From Datisca glomerata (taxonomy: Eukaryota; Streptophyta; Magnoliopsida; Cucurbitales; Datiscaceae): DNA of 64,000 nt. Location: positions 868,591-932,590 of the forward strand of contig QANY01004982.1 of assembly GCA_003255025.1 (NCBI GenBank), given 5' to 3'. The translations under genes and the position numbers were made by a program. This document shows positions 11,501-21,949 of this stretch, piece by piece. The notes beneath the pieces are model-generated. The model was not told the origin of the DNA, ran no database searches, and saw nothing but the letters and a program-made list of their open reading frames with translations. Every line of letters starts with the position of its first letter. Positions within the stretch are counted from its first letter, which is position 1.

Positions 11501-11682
11501 AGGCGTACAAATAGAAATGCAAGGTTCATCCTTTTAAGTTAAGGTCAATGGAAGTCTGTCTATGATTAAGAGTCTTAGTGGTGTTGAAGCTGGCTCATTC
11601 ATGCTAGTCATCTTAGAGCTATGAGTCATAACAATGTTCACTAACTCTTCCATAGTCATCTTGTTCATATATCGAAAAAGCT
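11501..11682 (-). other. Unassigned fragment with open minus frame
   Basis: The minus strand from 11,682 reads an open stretch including MEELVNIVMTHSSKM and PLRLLIIDRLPL before a stop. I do not recognise it. It ends at the solo LTR boundary and may be a fragment of the sequence into which that LTR inserted. Confidence 0.25.
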
Positions 11683-12585
11683 TGTCGCAACGTGCGTGTG
11701 ACGTGGAACAGCGATTAAAAAATCATTTTTTGAAGGAAAAAAGAAATTTGGAGTCACTACCAATCATTTTATGATGTGATTGGTCACCCAATTTTAAGAT
11801 GAAAATTTTGGTCTACGAAAACTTAAAGTTGGTTCGGGAGTCGTTTGTGTGTGAAAATGTATTAGCACCCCACAACACCCATTATAAAATGGTTATCAAA
11901 TTTAATTAAATGCTATCTAATTTTTTGTTTTAAGGCAAATGTTAAAGAGATTCATTTTTTAATGTCCCATTTGGTGCATTTTGTATCATAAAAATGAATA
12001 AAATAAATTACTTCTAATGGTTGGTTCAAAGACCATTGAAAAATTATTTTTTGTTTTCTTATATCCTTTTAAATCAAAGTATTATTAGAGTTGTTCTCGG
12101 TATCCCAATAATAACTCATTACCTCAGTAGTTCGAGAAGTTTGGTATCCTGAAAATCTCAAAGTTCGTCGTCGGATTTTTTTAGTGAAAACTAAATAAAG
12201 AAATTTATAAAATATAAATCAAATTGTTATGGTTTTAATTTACGAGCGTCAATTTTGATGATAAAAGAATAAAATAATAATTATATACAACCGTGACATA
12301 TGAAAATAATACATAAATAAATAAGAAGAGATAACAACTATAAATAAAAAATATAATGGAAATGACTGTTAGAGATGATAAATTTGTATGATAAATTTTA
12401 AAAAAAGAATATGCATGGTGAAAATAATGAAACAAGACGTGAAATAATTAAAAATAAATTACAACAAATTAATAATATCTACTATAAATAATAAAAAAAT
12501 AAACAAACATAAAAACAATATATATATATATATATATAAACAACAAAAACGAAAAAAATAAAGTAAATATTTTTTTTGCAGAGGG

Positions 12586-12636
12586 TGACGTCACCTTCTG
12601 TTAAGAGGCAGAGGGTGACATCACCCTCTGTCCTTT
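12586..12636. repeat. Twin near-perfect palindromes with TGACGTCA-type core
   Basis: Two adjacent 22-24-bp palindromes. The first reads cagagggtgacgtcaccttctg with one arm mismatch; the second has arms cagagggtga and tcaccctctg around a 2-bp centre. The first centre is TGACGTCA, the classical bZIP/CRE-type site. A T-run follows. Confidence 0.85.
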
Positions 12637-12889
12637 TTTTTTAGTTTTTTGTTTTTTGTACATACATACATATATATATATAATATAAATTGATAATAAA
12701 TTTTTTATGTGTAAAATAAATTAATCTATGAAGAAAAATGTTTAATTTCATACATGATTTGTTTAATTTCATACATGATTAGCATGATCATGCCCTTTTT
12801 TACTGCATGATCTATTACCTTTTTTACTACATGGTAATTAATTACCATTAATTATCACTCAATTCTAATCAAATAACAAAATAATGATC

Positions 12890-13555
12890 ATGAATGGTAA
12901 TTAATTTAAATAAGTGTCACTAAAAATAAATAAATAATTTTGTTTGGGATATAAATATACCATTTTTTTATTTTTGGATTACTTAGTTTACTAATTACCA
13001 TTTTTCCCTTCTTCCTTCATTGCTAGGAATGATCACGGATGATAACTAGTTTAAACAAGTGTCACTAACGAAAATCCATAAAAATTTCAAAATAAAATAA
13101 TTTTTGTTTGGGATATAAATATACAATTTTTTTGTTGGACTACTTAGTTCACTAATTACCATTTTTCCTTTCTTCCTTCATTGCTAGGAATGATCATGGA
13201 TGATAACTAGTTTAAACAAGTGTCACTAAAGAAAATCCATAAAACTTTCAAAATAAAATAATTTTTGTTTGGGATATAAATATACCATTTTTTTATTGGA
13301 CTACTTAGTTCACTAATTACCATTTTTCCTTTCTTACTTCATTGCTAGGAATGATCATGGATGGTAACTAGTTTAAACAAGTGTCACTAAAGAAAATCCA
13401 TAAAACTTCCAAAATAAAATAGTTTTTGTTTGGGATATAAATATATCATTTTTTTTTATTTTGGACCACTTAGTTCACTAATTACCATTTTTCCTTTCTT
13501 CTTTCATTGCTAGGAATGATCATGGATGGTAACTAGTTCAAACATGTGTCACAAA
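12890..13555. repeat. 161-bp tandem repeat, about four units
   Basis: The motif tgtttgggatataaatatac recurs at 12,941, 13,105, 13,266 and 13,427, a spacing of 161-164 bp. Each unit also has ttcattgctaggaatgatca and aactagtttaaacaagtgtc. The first unit is the most diverged. The array lies wholly inside the solo LTR. Confidence 0.9.
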
Positions 13556-14183
13556 AATGATGGTCAAAAAATTAAAAAGAAAAGAAGAGAAGATTTGTAA
13601 GAACATAAAAAATCAAAGCTTAAAATATTTGCATCATCTTGTATAGAGGTTTTACTCTCTATTTTATGCATTTATATATATGAGAAATCATTATAGGAAA
13701 TATTTTCATCAAATGTACATTTTTAACCCATTAAATGGTTGATTCACATTGAATTAATTTTACACCCCTCAAAATTTTATCCTCATTCTCATTGATTGAG
13801 TTGATGACAAAAAAAATCTCATCATCAAACTTGTAGAGAGATAAACAATATATGAAAACAAAACTTAAGATTAAAAATAGGAGAAATGACAAAGAATGAG
13901 CAAACAAACCTATATATAGAAAATGAAACAAAGAAATATCAAATACATGAGTATGAAAAAGAGAGATGATTAATTAGAATGAAAAAAATATATTGTAAGC
14001 TAAAATGTAAGAGATTTTAACTAACTTGATAAAAATAAAATGAGAAGTTGGAAGATGAATAGAAAAGAAAACTCACTTTCTTTCTCTTTTTCACTATTTT
14101 CTCAAAACCTCTCTTTCTCTGTCTAAAATCTCTTCTCTTCCTCACTCTCCCCAAATCTCCCCTTTCAAGTGAAGACCTCCCCT

Positions 14184-14194
14184 CTATTTATAGG
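14184..14194 (-). promoter_or_regulatory. TATA box of the solo LTR
   Basis: Minus strand gcctataaatagaggg, about 195 bp inside the LTR start. Downstream is an AG-rich stretch typical of a plant LTR leader. Probably sets the start of the retroelement transcript, running toward lower coordinates. Confidence 0.6.
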
Positions 14195-14387
14195 CAACTT
14201 AGGGCTTCACTTTTTTAATTTGAGTCTTTTGTTCTTTTTTGTATTTTTAGTCCTTGGACAAATTTTCTTATTTTTTAGGCATTGGGCTATTTTTCAAATC
14301 ATACACATAGTCTTAGACTAGTATATGGGCAAAATAATAAAATTTATATTTTCAAAGTATTAGACCGGATAAAATACGGTATCTACA

Positions 14388-14890
14388 AAACTTTTGAATA
14401 TGAGTTTCGATGGGACATCTCTATTGATTCTGAATGTATTATGTGTTGTAATTTTGTTGAGTGTAGAGACCATTTATTTTTTAATTGGTCATTTTCTACC
14501 TATGTTTGGTTAGTTGTTACTCAAACTTGTGATCTTACATTTAACGTTTTTTGTTGGGATTAAATGCTTGAGTGGCTAGCTACAAATACTTGGAAAAAAG
14601 GACTTTAGCAGCCTCACTCTTAAGCTTGTTTTCAATTCCTTTATATACAACATCTAGGGTCAAAGAATTGGAATTGTTAAGACCATCGTTAACTCCCTTA
14701 GAGATAGGCTTTAGAATCAACACTCCCTCCCTGACTCCATCATAAATAGAAGGCTTGTAGCTAGTTGGGACATTGCCCCTCATTCACTTGGGAATCCCCC
14801 TTGAGTGTCTATTTGGTTGTCTACTCGGGTATGCCCCTTGTAGCTTGTGTTTAGTTCTTTAATATATTTAGCCTTTATCTAAAAAAATGA
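14388..14890 (+). pseudogene. L1-type LINE 3' fragment with zf-RVT domain
   Basis: The frame reads FEYEFRWDISIDSECIMC, then VECRDHLFFNWSFSTYVW. This is the Cys/His 'reverse transcriptase zinc-binding' (zf-RVT) region near the C terminus of plant L1 ORF2. A W-L-A-T-N-T-W segment follows after a stop, with LKLVFNSFIY-like remains near 14,620. The fragment ends with an A-run (ctaaaaaaatga) at about 14,885, a plausible poly(A) tail. Endonuclease and RT are absent on this strand, consistent with 5' truncation. The solo LTR abuts its left side. Confidence 0.7.
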
Positions 14891-14899
14891 AATCAACTG

Positions 14900-15700
14900 T
14901 CTTTTATATAAGGGAAGCAGTCAGGTCATTACTGTAGTTCATTTGTAAGTGGGAGTATGATAATTTGACTATTGTGATGTATCCCACATGAAGAATTTCC
15001 ATATGGGTAGATCTATCTCAAGAGTAGCTGGCAGTATGTTGCGCATATCATCCTTTATGACTTCTATGTTTCTGTTGAGCTTCCTATGTATGCAGGATCA
15101 GTCTCTGTTTTGGCAATATTGTGTTATTGCAGCCTCGGGAGTCAAGACTATGTTGAGTCCAGATCTCTCAGGATCTCAAATAGTTAAATAGCCCATGTCC
15201 CAACTACGTAAGCTTACCAATATAATTGATCCACTAGTTCACTCATTCACTCTAACAAGCCTGTATGACAGCATCTTTGTGATGCATTTATAGATGATAT
15301 ATCAGCACGAGATAAACCTAAAATCTGTAATCTTGTTAGGGTTTTGCACTTTTGGGATTAGGTAATGGTTGTAGCATTTACTTGCTTCAAGAGCTTGCAA
15401 GACTGAAGAATTCCAACATTTTGATAACCATATAGGATTATGATCTAGCATGGCCTACTAGGAAAATTATCTAACAACTCCGCATTACCAAAAACCCAAT
15501 AAAGTTTTGACATGATGCTCAGGTTAAGTCAAATGGTAGTCGGTGAAAGGTATATCATCAATTGCCAAGGAGGAGATGGATTGGTCAAATTCAAGCATGC
15601 TATCTCTCAATCAACTCAGATCTCCAAGCTTCTTAAGAGGTGATATAACAACATTAAAATCACCCACAATCATTCATGGATAACCAAAAACTTACATTGA
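14900..15700 (-). pseudogene. LINE endonuclease/RT fragment, minus strand
   Basis: Minus strand from about 15,690: a V-I-L/G-D-F-N-V-V-like endonuclease motif, then KLGDL, SLAIDDI and a K-L-Y-W-V-F segment, as in the L1 apurinic endonuclease domain. Near 15,330 the frame reads LIPKVQNPNKITDFRFIS, matching the LINE RT 'LIPK...DFRPIS' motif. Lower down similarity fades, with many stops. It faces the plus-strand LINE fragment tail to tail, so these are two separate insertions or an inverted insertion. Confidence 0.6.
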
Positions 15701-15750
15701 ATAATTCATCCCATAACAGTGATCTAACATAGCAGCCATTTTGAACCACA

Positions 15751-16840
15751 TGTTGACCGTAGTCAATGTGATAATTTTGATGATGACAAATAAAATGTGG
15801 ATTAATAATTTTATTAAGTGTGTAGGTCCTTAATGAAGTGAAAATCATGTTAAAAATACTTAATCTTAAGTGTTTATGCAAAAATAATAAAGGACAAATA
15901 AAATCGTACATGATGAGATACATGTGGTATTTTAGGAAGGGCATAAAGTATATCAAACGAACTCCAAATGATCTGAAAAAAAGTTGGTTGACTCAAAATG
16001 TTTCAAGGAACAAAGAATCGGACTGAACCTCTCATGAATCAGAATGGAAGAGACCGAATCGGACAGAACAATATGCAAAATGTCATGGACCGGTTCACCC
16101 TCAATCTGAAGTCAAAACTGGCTCCGCAGGACTTCAGTCACACCTGTTGAAACCGGATGGACTGATTTAGAACCAGATGGACCGGTTTCTACAAAAGGAA
16201 ATTCCTTTTGGCAAACCAGTTGGACCGGTTGCTTATTTGGGAAATTTTTCCCAAATCAAGCACTGGTCCATCCGGTTTCCAATCTAATTTGGATCGGTTC
16301 TAAGATCCATCCTCCCCTATAAATAGGCCATGGCTTTTTCAATTCAATCACACCTCTCCACTCCTCTCCTATGAAGCTTATAGTATTTTATTATTTGAGA
16401 GGTTCTGTATTTTAAGCGACATTGAGAAATTCTCAAGAGAGAAGCTAGTGAAAATTGTGAGCAAAATATTGAGAGATCTACTCTTTAAGAGAGAGAAATT
16501 GTGTAAAAGATTCAAATATCTCGATCGAGCTGCATTGTCAAGGTCTGATTGGTATCATAAGCCAATAGGGTTTGTAAAGGTTTGATCTTCGCCGTGAAGA
16601 AGATCGTTTGGAAAAAATCTTCAAGGAGTTCTTAGAGCGTGAACGTAGGGATAGATTTTCCCGAACCACATACAAATACTATGTGTCAGATCTCTCTTCC
16701 CAACTCTTTTACATTTACGTGCTATTTACTTTACGTACTTTATTATTCTGCATCGTTATTATCTTTATTTATTTATTCTACGCTTTAAGCTTTCACACAT
16801 TTATGTAATTATGTAAATATTATCAATTGCTTGATTACTT
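15751..16840 (+). mobile_element. Ty1/copia (Sire/Maximus-like) LTR
   Basis: Starts tgttgaccgtagtcaatgtg, a start common in copia LTRs of the Sirevirus type. It has repeated ccggttt-containing blocks at 16,080-16,290, a TATA box at 16,316-16,325 (cctataaatagg) and a leader with gagaaattctcaagagagaa. The right end is uncertain. A primer-site-like ttggtatcataagcc at 16,549 would end the LTR near 16,540. The following text (gaagatcgtttgg, ttcccgaaccacatac) looks like LTR U5, so I extend it to about 16,840. No copia coding sequence follows, so it is solo or truncated. Confidence 0.55.
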
Positions 16841-16864
16841 ATTTTTATTAATTAATTTATTTCA

Positions 16865-17570
16865 AGTAATTTTATCGTAGAATCAATAGATTACTATGAA
16901 AATAGTAATTTGGATTTAAGAAAATTTAAATCTCCTAAATCTGAAGAATCAAACTTTTCAAGTTCTGATAGTGATTCTGCTAACATCTCCTATGTGGTGT
17001 AGGGATAGAAATGGTTAGAAAAATATTAATGTTTTAAATAAAAATGATGAACAAGAAAATATTTTATTAGATTTAATTAGTAAAATTTAAAATCCTGAAT
17101 TAAAATGAGAATACCTTGAGAGACTTAGGAAAGTAATTCAAAAGAAAGAAAATACTAAGTCTAATAATAATAATAATACCACAAGCTTTTCACAAACTCT
17201 TAATAAATTCAACAAAGTTAAAAGAAAGGAAAAAAAGTTACTTTACAGAAACTTCAAAAAGAAATAAAAAATATTAAAATCGAATTAAAAGAATTAAAAG
17301 ATTCAAACACATAAATAATAAAAGAATTAAATCTCTTAAAAATAAAAATTGAAAATATTTTATTAGATTTAATCTGTCAAATTCGACTTTCTTTATTTTT
17401 CTCACAATGAGAAATTGAAAACTTTAAAATAATTTTTTAAACTGTAAATTTAATTTCTTACAAAGAAAAATAATTATATTTTTTGCAAGATGAAATGAAA
17501 TTCAACAGAATTGAAGAATAGCTTCAAAATTCTGCTCTTCAAAAATAAGTTAAAAGCTTTAAAAAGGCAA
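16865..17570 (+). pseudogene. Pararetrovirus copy 1: Lys/Asn-rich coiled-coil segment
   Basis: Stop-riddled but biased frames rich in Lys, Asn, Glu and Leu, with repeated ELKELK-like heptads around 17,230-17,400. It lies just upstream of the pararetroviral RT. Copy 2 has a Leu/Glu/Lys coiled-coil ORF (34,017-34,436) at the equivalent place, between capsid and protease. No protease motif was found. Family assignment rests on position. Confidence 0.4.
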
Positions 17571-17990
17571 TTGGTAAATAAGTTGTGTATTAATACTCCT
17601 AATACATTTTGGCAAATCTAGACAAATGGAATTGATGAATACAAAAGTGCATTTGGTCGTTATATATGGAAAGTAATGTCATTTGATCTTAAAAATTCTC
17701 TAAATAAATTTTAGAATACAATGAATGAAATTTTCAACCAATTCATTAATTTCTCGATTGTTTACATTAGTGATATTCTAAATTTATTGAACAACACTAG
17801 AAACACCTTGAATTGTTTGCCAAGATAATAAAATAAAATGGTTTAGTTATCTCTGCGAGAAAAATCAAATTGTTTCAATCTAAGATTATATTTCTAGGAT
17901 TTGAAATTTATTATTCTATTACTAAAGCAATTAATAAAATCATACATTGATTGCAAATCTGAAAAACATGTTTTGGAAAAAGTTGTAAAG
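17570..17990 (+). pseudogene. Pararetrovirus copy 1: reverse transcriptase remnant
   Basis: Recognisable RT palm segment: a YKSAFGRY block, MSFDLKNS, NTMNEIFNQF, then an IVYISD block in the place of the YxDD box, ending with KIKLF-like and FLGFEI-like residues. It lines up in order with 35,411-35,700 of copy 2. Several stops and substitutions, including loss of the intact YxDD box, mean it is inactive. In the virus this domain copies pregenomic RNA into DNA. RNase H was not recognised after it. Confidence 0.75.
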
Positions 17991-18082
17991 ACATTGCTTC
18001 CAAACAAAATTTTTCCAAGTAACATTCAAATTTTATTAAATTTGATTTAAATATTGAATTTATTCAAGACATTAATAATTAA

Positions 18083-18670
18083 ATTCCTGACTTCCTTACT
18101 TGTAATTTTTGTGGGGAATCATTTCAAGATTGTGCCATTAAAAAATTTGAAAGTTCTGAGCTACTAGAATATGGGAAGGTAAAGCCTAGAATACTCAATC
18201 AAAATTCATTTAAAATTGAGAAGTTCATTGGCAGGGCAACCGCTTTTTTCTGAAAATTCTCATTTATTAATTACGGCCACAATGGATTTGATTATCCAAG
18301 AAATGCATGGATTGATGAATTAGATAAAATTTTGGAAGAAGTTAGGTTGAAGTATGACTTCAACTCAACCTTGATTCAATGGTATGAGAAATGTGGAAAA
18401 ATAGGTTTTCACAAAGATAATGAAATTTATTATGATGATAGAAATTTTTTAACTCTGAACATATTTTGACAAGCAATTTTTAAAATTGAAATTTCAGACA
18501 AAACAATCAAAGATTTTTTTTATACTGGAAGGAACATTTTCATCATGCCTAATGGATTTCAAAAATATCATAGGCATGCAGTGGAGTCCTTAACTAAAAG
18601 AATCAATATCACTCTCAGAAATCATATAAGATTGATGAAGGGTTCAAACATAGAAGAGTATTCGACTTAA
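18083..18670 (+). pseudogene. AlkB-like 2OG-Fe(II) dioxygenase domain in pararetrovirus copy 1
   Basis: One frame is open for 196 codons except for two TGA stops (18,251 and 18,467). It starts after a stop at 18,080 with a C-x2-C segment (CNFCGES). Further on are IGRATAFF, a WIDELDKILEE helix and STLIQWYEKCGKIGFHKDNE. The iron ligands H-x-D are at 18,410-18,418. The distal His is in YHRHAVES (18,569-18,577), and the 2OG-binding R-x-N-x-T-x-R is at 18,599-18,619, right after a MPNGFQ segment. Order and spacing match the AlkB fold as found in flexivirus-type RNA virus replicases, where the domain repairs alkylated nucleic acid. Position between the RT and the shared C-terminal domain suggests it was part of the pararetroviral polyprotein. 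A separate insertion is possible. Confidence 0.7.
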
Positions 18671-19218
18671 CAATTGGCCTTAAGGCCTCAATTAAATTGG
18701 AGTCTTCTACTCTTAACCAAGCCAAATTAACAATACTTAGATCCATCAAGTCCAATTACCAATCAGCTCTGGTCAACCGATTTGACCCATTCTCAATGAC
18801 TTAACTCTTTAATGCCCAATCGGTTGGCCAAAGAATTACAAATTATAGAAAATCATCATCTTATTTTCAAAAAATGCCCACCAAAGATCTATTTCATATT
18901 GAGTCTTCATTTGTTCATTTGAAGGATCCTACCCGAATTACCAAAGCCCATTTCATTCCTAATTCCATAATGTCCCTGGACACAATGGCAACAATCTTAG
19001 TTTTTACAGAGACATTCTCAGAAGGAAAGATCATCTATCATTTTTTCTACATTCTCAGAATCATAACTATGGATGATTGGAAAGTCCATCCTTCAGCTTT
19101 CAAAATACTTTCAAATAAAAAACACTACAATTATTTTGACTATATTGATGATTGGCACATGATTTTCCTGCAACAAAATAGTGATTTTTCCTACTCATGG
19201 TTTTCAAATTTTGATTAG
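18671..19218 (+). pseudogene. Pararetrovirus copy 1: C-terminal domain after RT
   Basis: After the AlkB-like part, a frame with one stop (near 18,802) leads into an open run to 19,218 beginning MPTKDLFHIESSF. It ends with a W-x2-H-P motif, then YNYFDYIDDW and SYSWFSNF. Copy 2 has the same arrangement (W-x2-H-P, YSYWDYIDSF, HYWFIKI) at 36,800-36,960, so this is a lineage-specific C-terminal domain and not random sequence. Function unknown. Aromatic-rich, no membrane segment or catalytic motif that I recognise. Confidence 0.6.
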
Positions 19219-20000
19219 AATTTCAAACCTAGTTTTTCAAATTGGTTCTTAAGATGATGGTCCATTCATGGCTCTATCTTATAACTTTTTCATATTGATT
19301 TACAATAATATTTTAATTTAATTTTAAAGGTTTACAAGCCCTCACTAATTGAGGCTTCTTTTCCCCAAATACTTTATTTTTCAAACAAATAAAAAGTACT
19401 TTGGATCCTAAAGTGGCAATATTCAATTGAAGATGGAACCCTCACCAGACAATATCATGTTAAATGATGGGATAAATTTAATATCCAGGAAATAATTACC
19501 TCTATAAACTACAAATTTGCAAATGTCCATCCTAACCTAAAATTGGCAAACCCTTTTACACAAGCTCCATTAAAAATTACTGAGCCCAGTAACCCAAATT
19601 CAAAAATTAAACCATCCAGTCTAAATTCATCCAAAGAATACAAACCCTCTTCAAAGGAAAAATCAAAGGCCACAAAACCTAAATCCAAATTGAAGCAAGA
19701 ATTAATCTAAAAAAGCTTCTCTTTTTGAAAGACAATAATAATTCTGACTCTGAATCATCAGTCGGGTCAAATCACCCAATTGAACCAAAAAACCAAAAAT
19801 CTAATCATCCAGAAAAGCTACCTCTCAGTAATTGAAGGACCAGAGTAACCAAAAAGGTTGAATTTTACCTAAATTGACTTATGATCATTTCAAGATTAAC
19901 AAGACTTATTTGATAATATCAATCTCAATGATAATGAATAAATTCAGATCAATCAGAAAATGAATAAAATAATTTATTCTTGACAAAATGTCAATATTGA
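19219..20000 (+). pseudogene. Pararetrovirus copy 1: tail region, Pro/Ser/Lys-rich
   Basis: Interrupted frames including YKPSLIEASFPQ and a Lys/Pro/Ser-rich stretch at 19,540-19,720, ending in acidic residues. It looks like the last part of the polyprotein, a basic or disordered tail. No motif recognised. The region passes into AT-rich non-coding sequence by 19,900. Confidence 0.4.
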
Positions 20001-20855
20001 AATAATCAAGAAATAATAAATAAAGATATATCATGATGGTTCTCTAGCATAATAAAACAATCATGATGACTATAAATACTTATGACTTCTACCAATTATC
20101 AATAATCAAAGCAGAAGAATATAAGATAGTAATTATCAAAGAATGATAATATACAACAATAGCCACAATGATTTTTCAAGACAACAATTATTGCTTCCCC
20201 AACTAAAGCAATAATGAAGACATGGAGTCCAAGATAACAAGTATCGAAAAATCTTTGTATTTTATATTTTTCTACAATTATTGTACAAGTTGTCACAAAA
20301 TTAGACAACTATTTGTCATTTTGCTTTAATTAGTCAAAAGTAGAAATGTAAGAGATTTTTAATTTTGTAAAAAAGAATAGTGTAGGTAAGTGATGAGTTC
20401 CTGGTGAACTCCACTTTTCTTGCCTATAAATAGGATGACGTCTCTCATTTGTCCTCAAAACTAGTTTTTCACTCTTAACAATTTTGAGAGAAAACTTATT
20501 TTCAAAACAAAGCATTCTTCTTCCTCCTCTTTTGCAATCTTTTCTTCTTTCTTCTTAACGTTAATTAGTGAGTGGAAGCACTAATTAATTGTTGTAAAAC
20601 AATTTTCAATACTTGTAAGTTTTATTTTCCTTCAATTATAATTATCTAAATTCTTATTTCAATACCCTATCTTTAAATACTTAAATTATATACCATTCCA
20701 CCTCTTTTTGTATTAGAGCCAAACGTGATAGTATGGTGCTTCCTGTGCAATAAAGCATTGAGAATATCAGCACATAACTCTTAACAATTTTGAGAGAAAA
20801 CTTCTTCCTCATCTTTTGTAATCTTTTCTTCTTTCTTCTAACCGTTAATTAGTGA
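20001..20855 (+). promoter_or_regulatory. Pararetrovirus copy 1: promoter and leader
   Basis: A TATA box at 20,424-20,432 (cctataaatagg) is followed by a pyrimidine-rich leader. The upstream part is rich in aataatca and caat repeats. A primer-site-like tgtattagagccaaac at 20,709-20,724 resembles the initiator tRNA-Met complement used by caulimovirids. The leader block 20,445-20,640 is partly repeated at 20,780-20,855. That second copy is split by the CACTA element and resumes at 27,443. Confidence 0.6.
20445..20640 (+). repeat. Leader repeat, first (uninterrupted) copy
   Basis: Contains ttttgagagaaaactt, gttaattagtgagtggaag and caatacttgtaagttttatt. The second copy consists of 20,780-20,855 plus 27,443-27,505. 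The uninterrupted version shows the empty site (attagTGAgtggaag) for the CACTA insertion. Confidence 0.85.
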
Positions 20856-21949
20856 CACTACAAGAAAAATGACATTCTACAATAGGCCGATATCCCCGTG
20901 AAAAGTAATCCACAAAAATCATGTGACGCCTGTGATAGCCCTTCATATTAAAAGTCCGCGTTTTTCACAAGGCTCAACGCCTCCTGTAAAGACCCATGTG
21001 GTATCTCACTTTTTACAGGATTTTTCGTCTCCTGTAGAATGTTGTTTAATGAGATTTTTCGACTCCTATTACTTTTATTCAACAGGTGTTTATAATTTTC
21101 GTGATATAGTTTTTGGTTATAAATTATGCCTCTTATAAAGAGATTTTCCTGGTATTTTATAAATGCTATTTTTTTACAATCAATTGATATGTACCTGTTT
21201 ACGCACCTATTAATACATTACTAGACTAAAAAGCATTCAAACATCATTTCATTTTCACAAAATATTATGCATAAGTACCACTCATAATTATCGTCTAAAA
21301 GTATTAGTAATTAATCTACTAATACAACGTACTATTCAAAAAAACAAAAAACATCTGAAAGTGTTAACAGACGCTACAAAATAACTTCAAAGTTTCACTA
21401 CTACTCTTCAAAATTTGATGCCATGTTGAAAACCTTCAAGAGATTGTAGGTCCAGCATTTTAAAGAATAAGATAGTAAGTTTAAGATAATTTCACATTGC
21501 TCACATCACCATTTTATGTTTTGAGAAAATAGCACTAGGTATTCACTATGATAACAAATCAAGTAACTTGCATCAAACATATAACCTTGAACAATTCAAT
21601 CCCGAACAACACCCTCCATTCTGTTGCATAAGTATTGCAGTATTTCTTCCCATCAACAATTTTGCCTACTGCCTATAAACAATTTTGCCTACTGCTACAT
21701 ACATCTTGAGGAAAATCCCGCAAAGGTAAAAAAAGAAGCACATTATTTACCAATGTGTCTATGTTATTCTCAAAACTATATAAACATACTATCTAGCACA
21801 TAAAATTCAGCTCAAACACCAAACTCTTAAAAAAAGCAGAGCCATTTTATGTTCTGAATGCCTAAAGCTTAATAAAAAACAACAATAACCAAAAACGAGT
21901 CTAATAATCTAACCACCTAAATGTCAAAAGCATAATATGGCATTCTACA

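Larger units (their letters stand above)
11683..14387 (-). mobile_element. Solo LTR, Ogre-like gypsy, ~2.7 kb
   Basis: The minus strand starts TGTAGATACCGTATTTTATC at 14,387, a start I associate with long Ogre-type LTRs, and ends TTGCGACA at 11,683. A strong minus TATA box lies at 14,184-14,194 (cctataaatag), followed by an AG-rich leader. Flanks are aagct (11,678-11,682) and aaact (14,388-14,392), a one-mismatch 5-bp target duplication. No primer-binding site or polypurine tract borders it. These points together suggest a solo LTR made by LTR-LTR recombination. It holds a tandem repeat and twin palindromes, listed separately. Several weak ORFs inside are not credible genes. Confidence 0.65.

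Noticed and set aside
11091..11529. Pro/Leu, Ser and Phe-rich ORFs in three frames
   Set aside because: All frames are open simultaneously because the tract lacks stops; repeat artefact.
18083..18670. AlkB block as a separately integrated flexivirus-type RNA virus fossil
   Set aside because: Not excluded. I saw no methyltransferase, helicase or RdRp motifs beside it, and both flanks are pararetroviral, so I favour an in-polyprotein domain.
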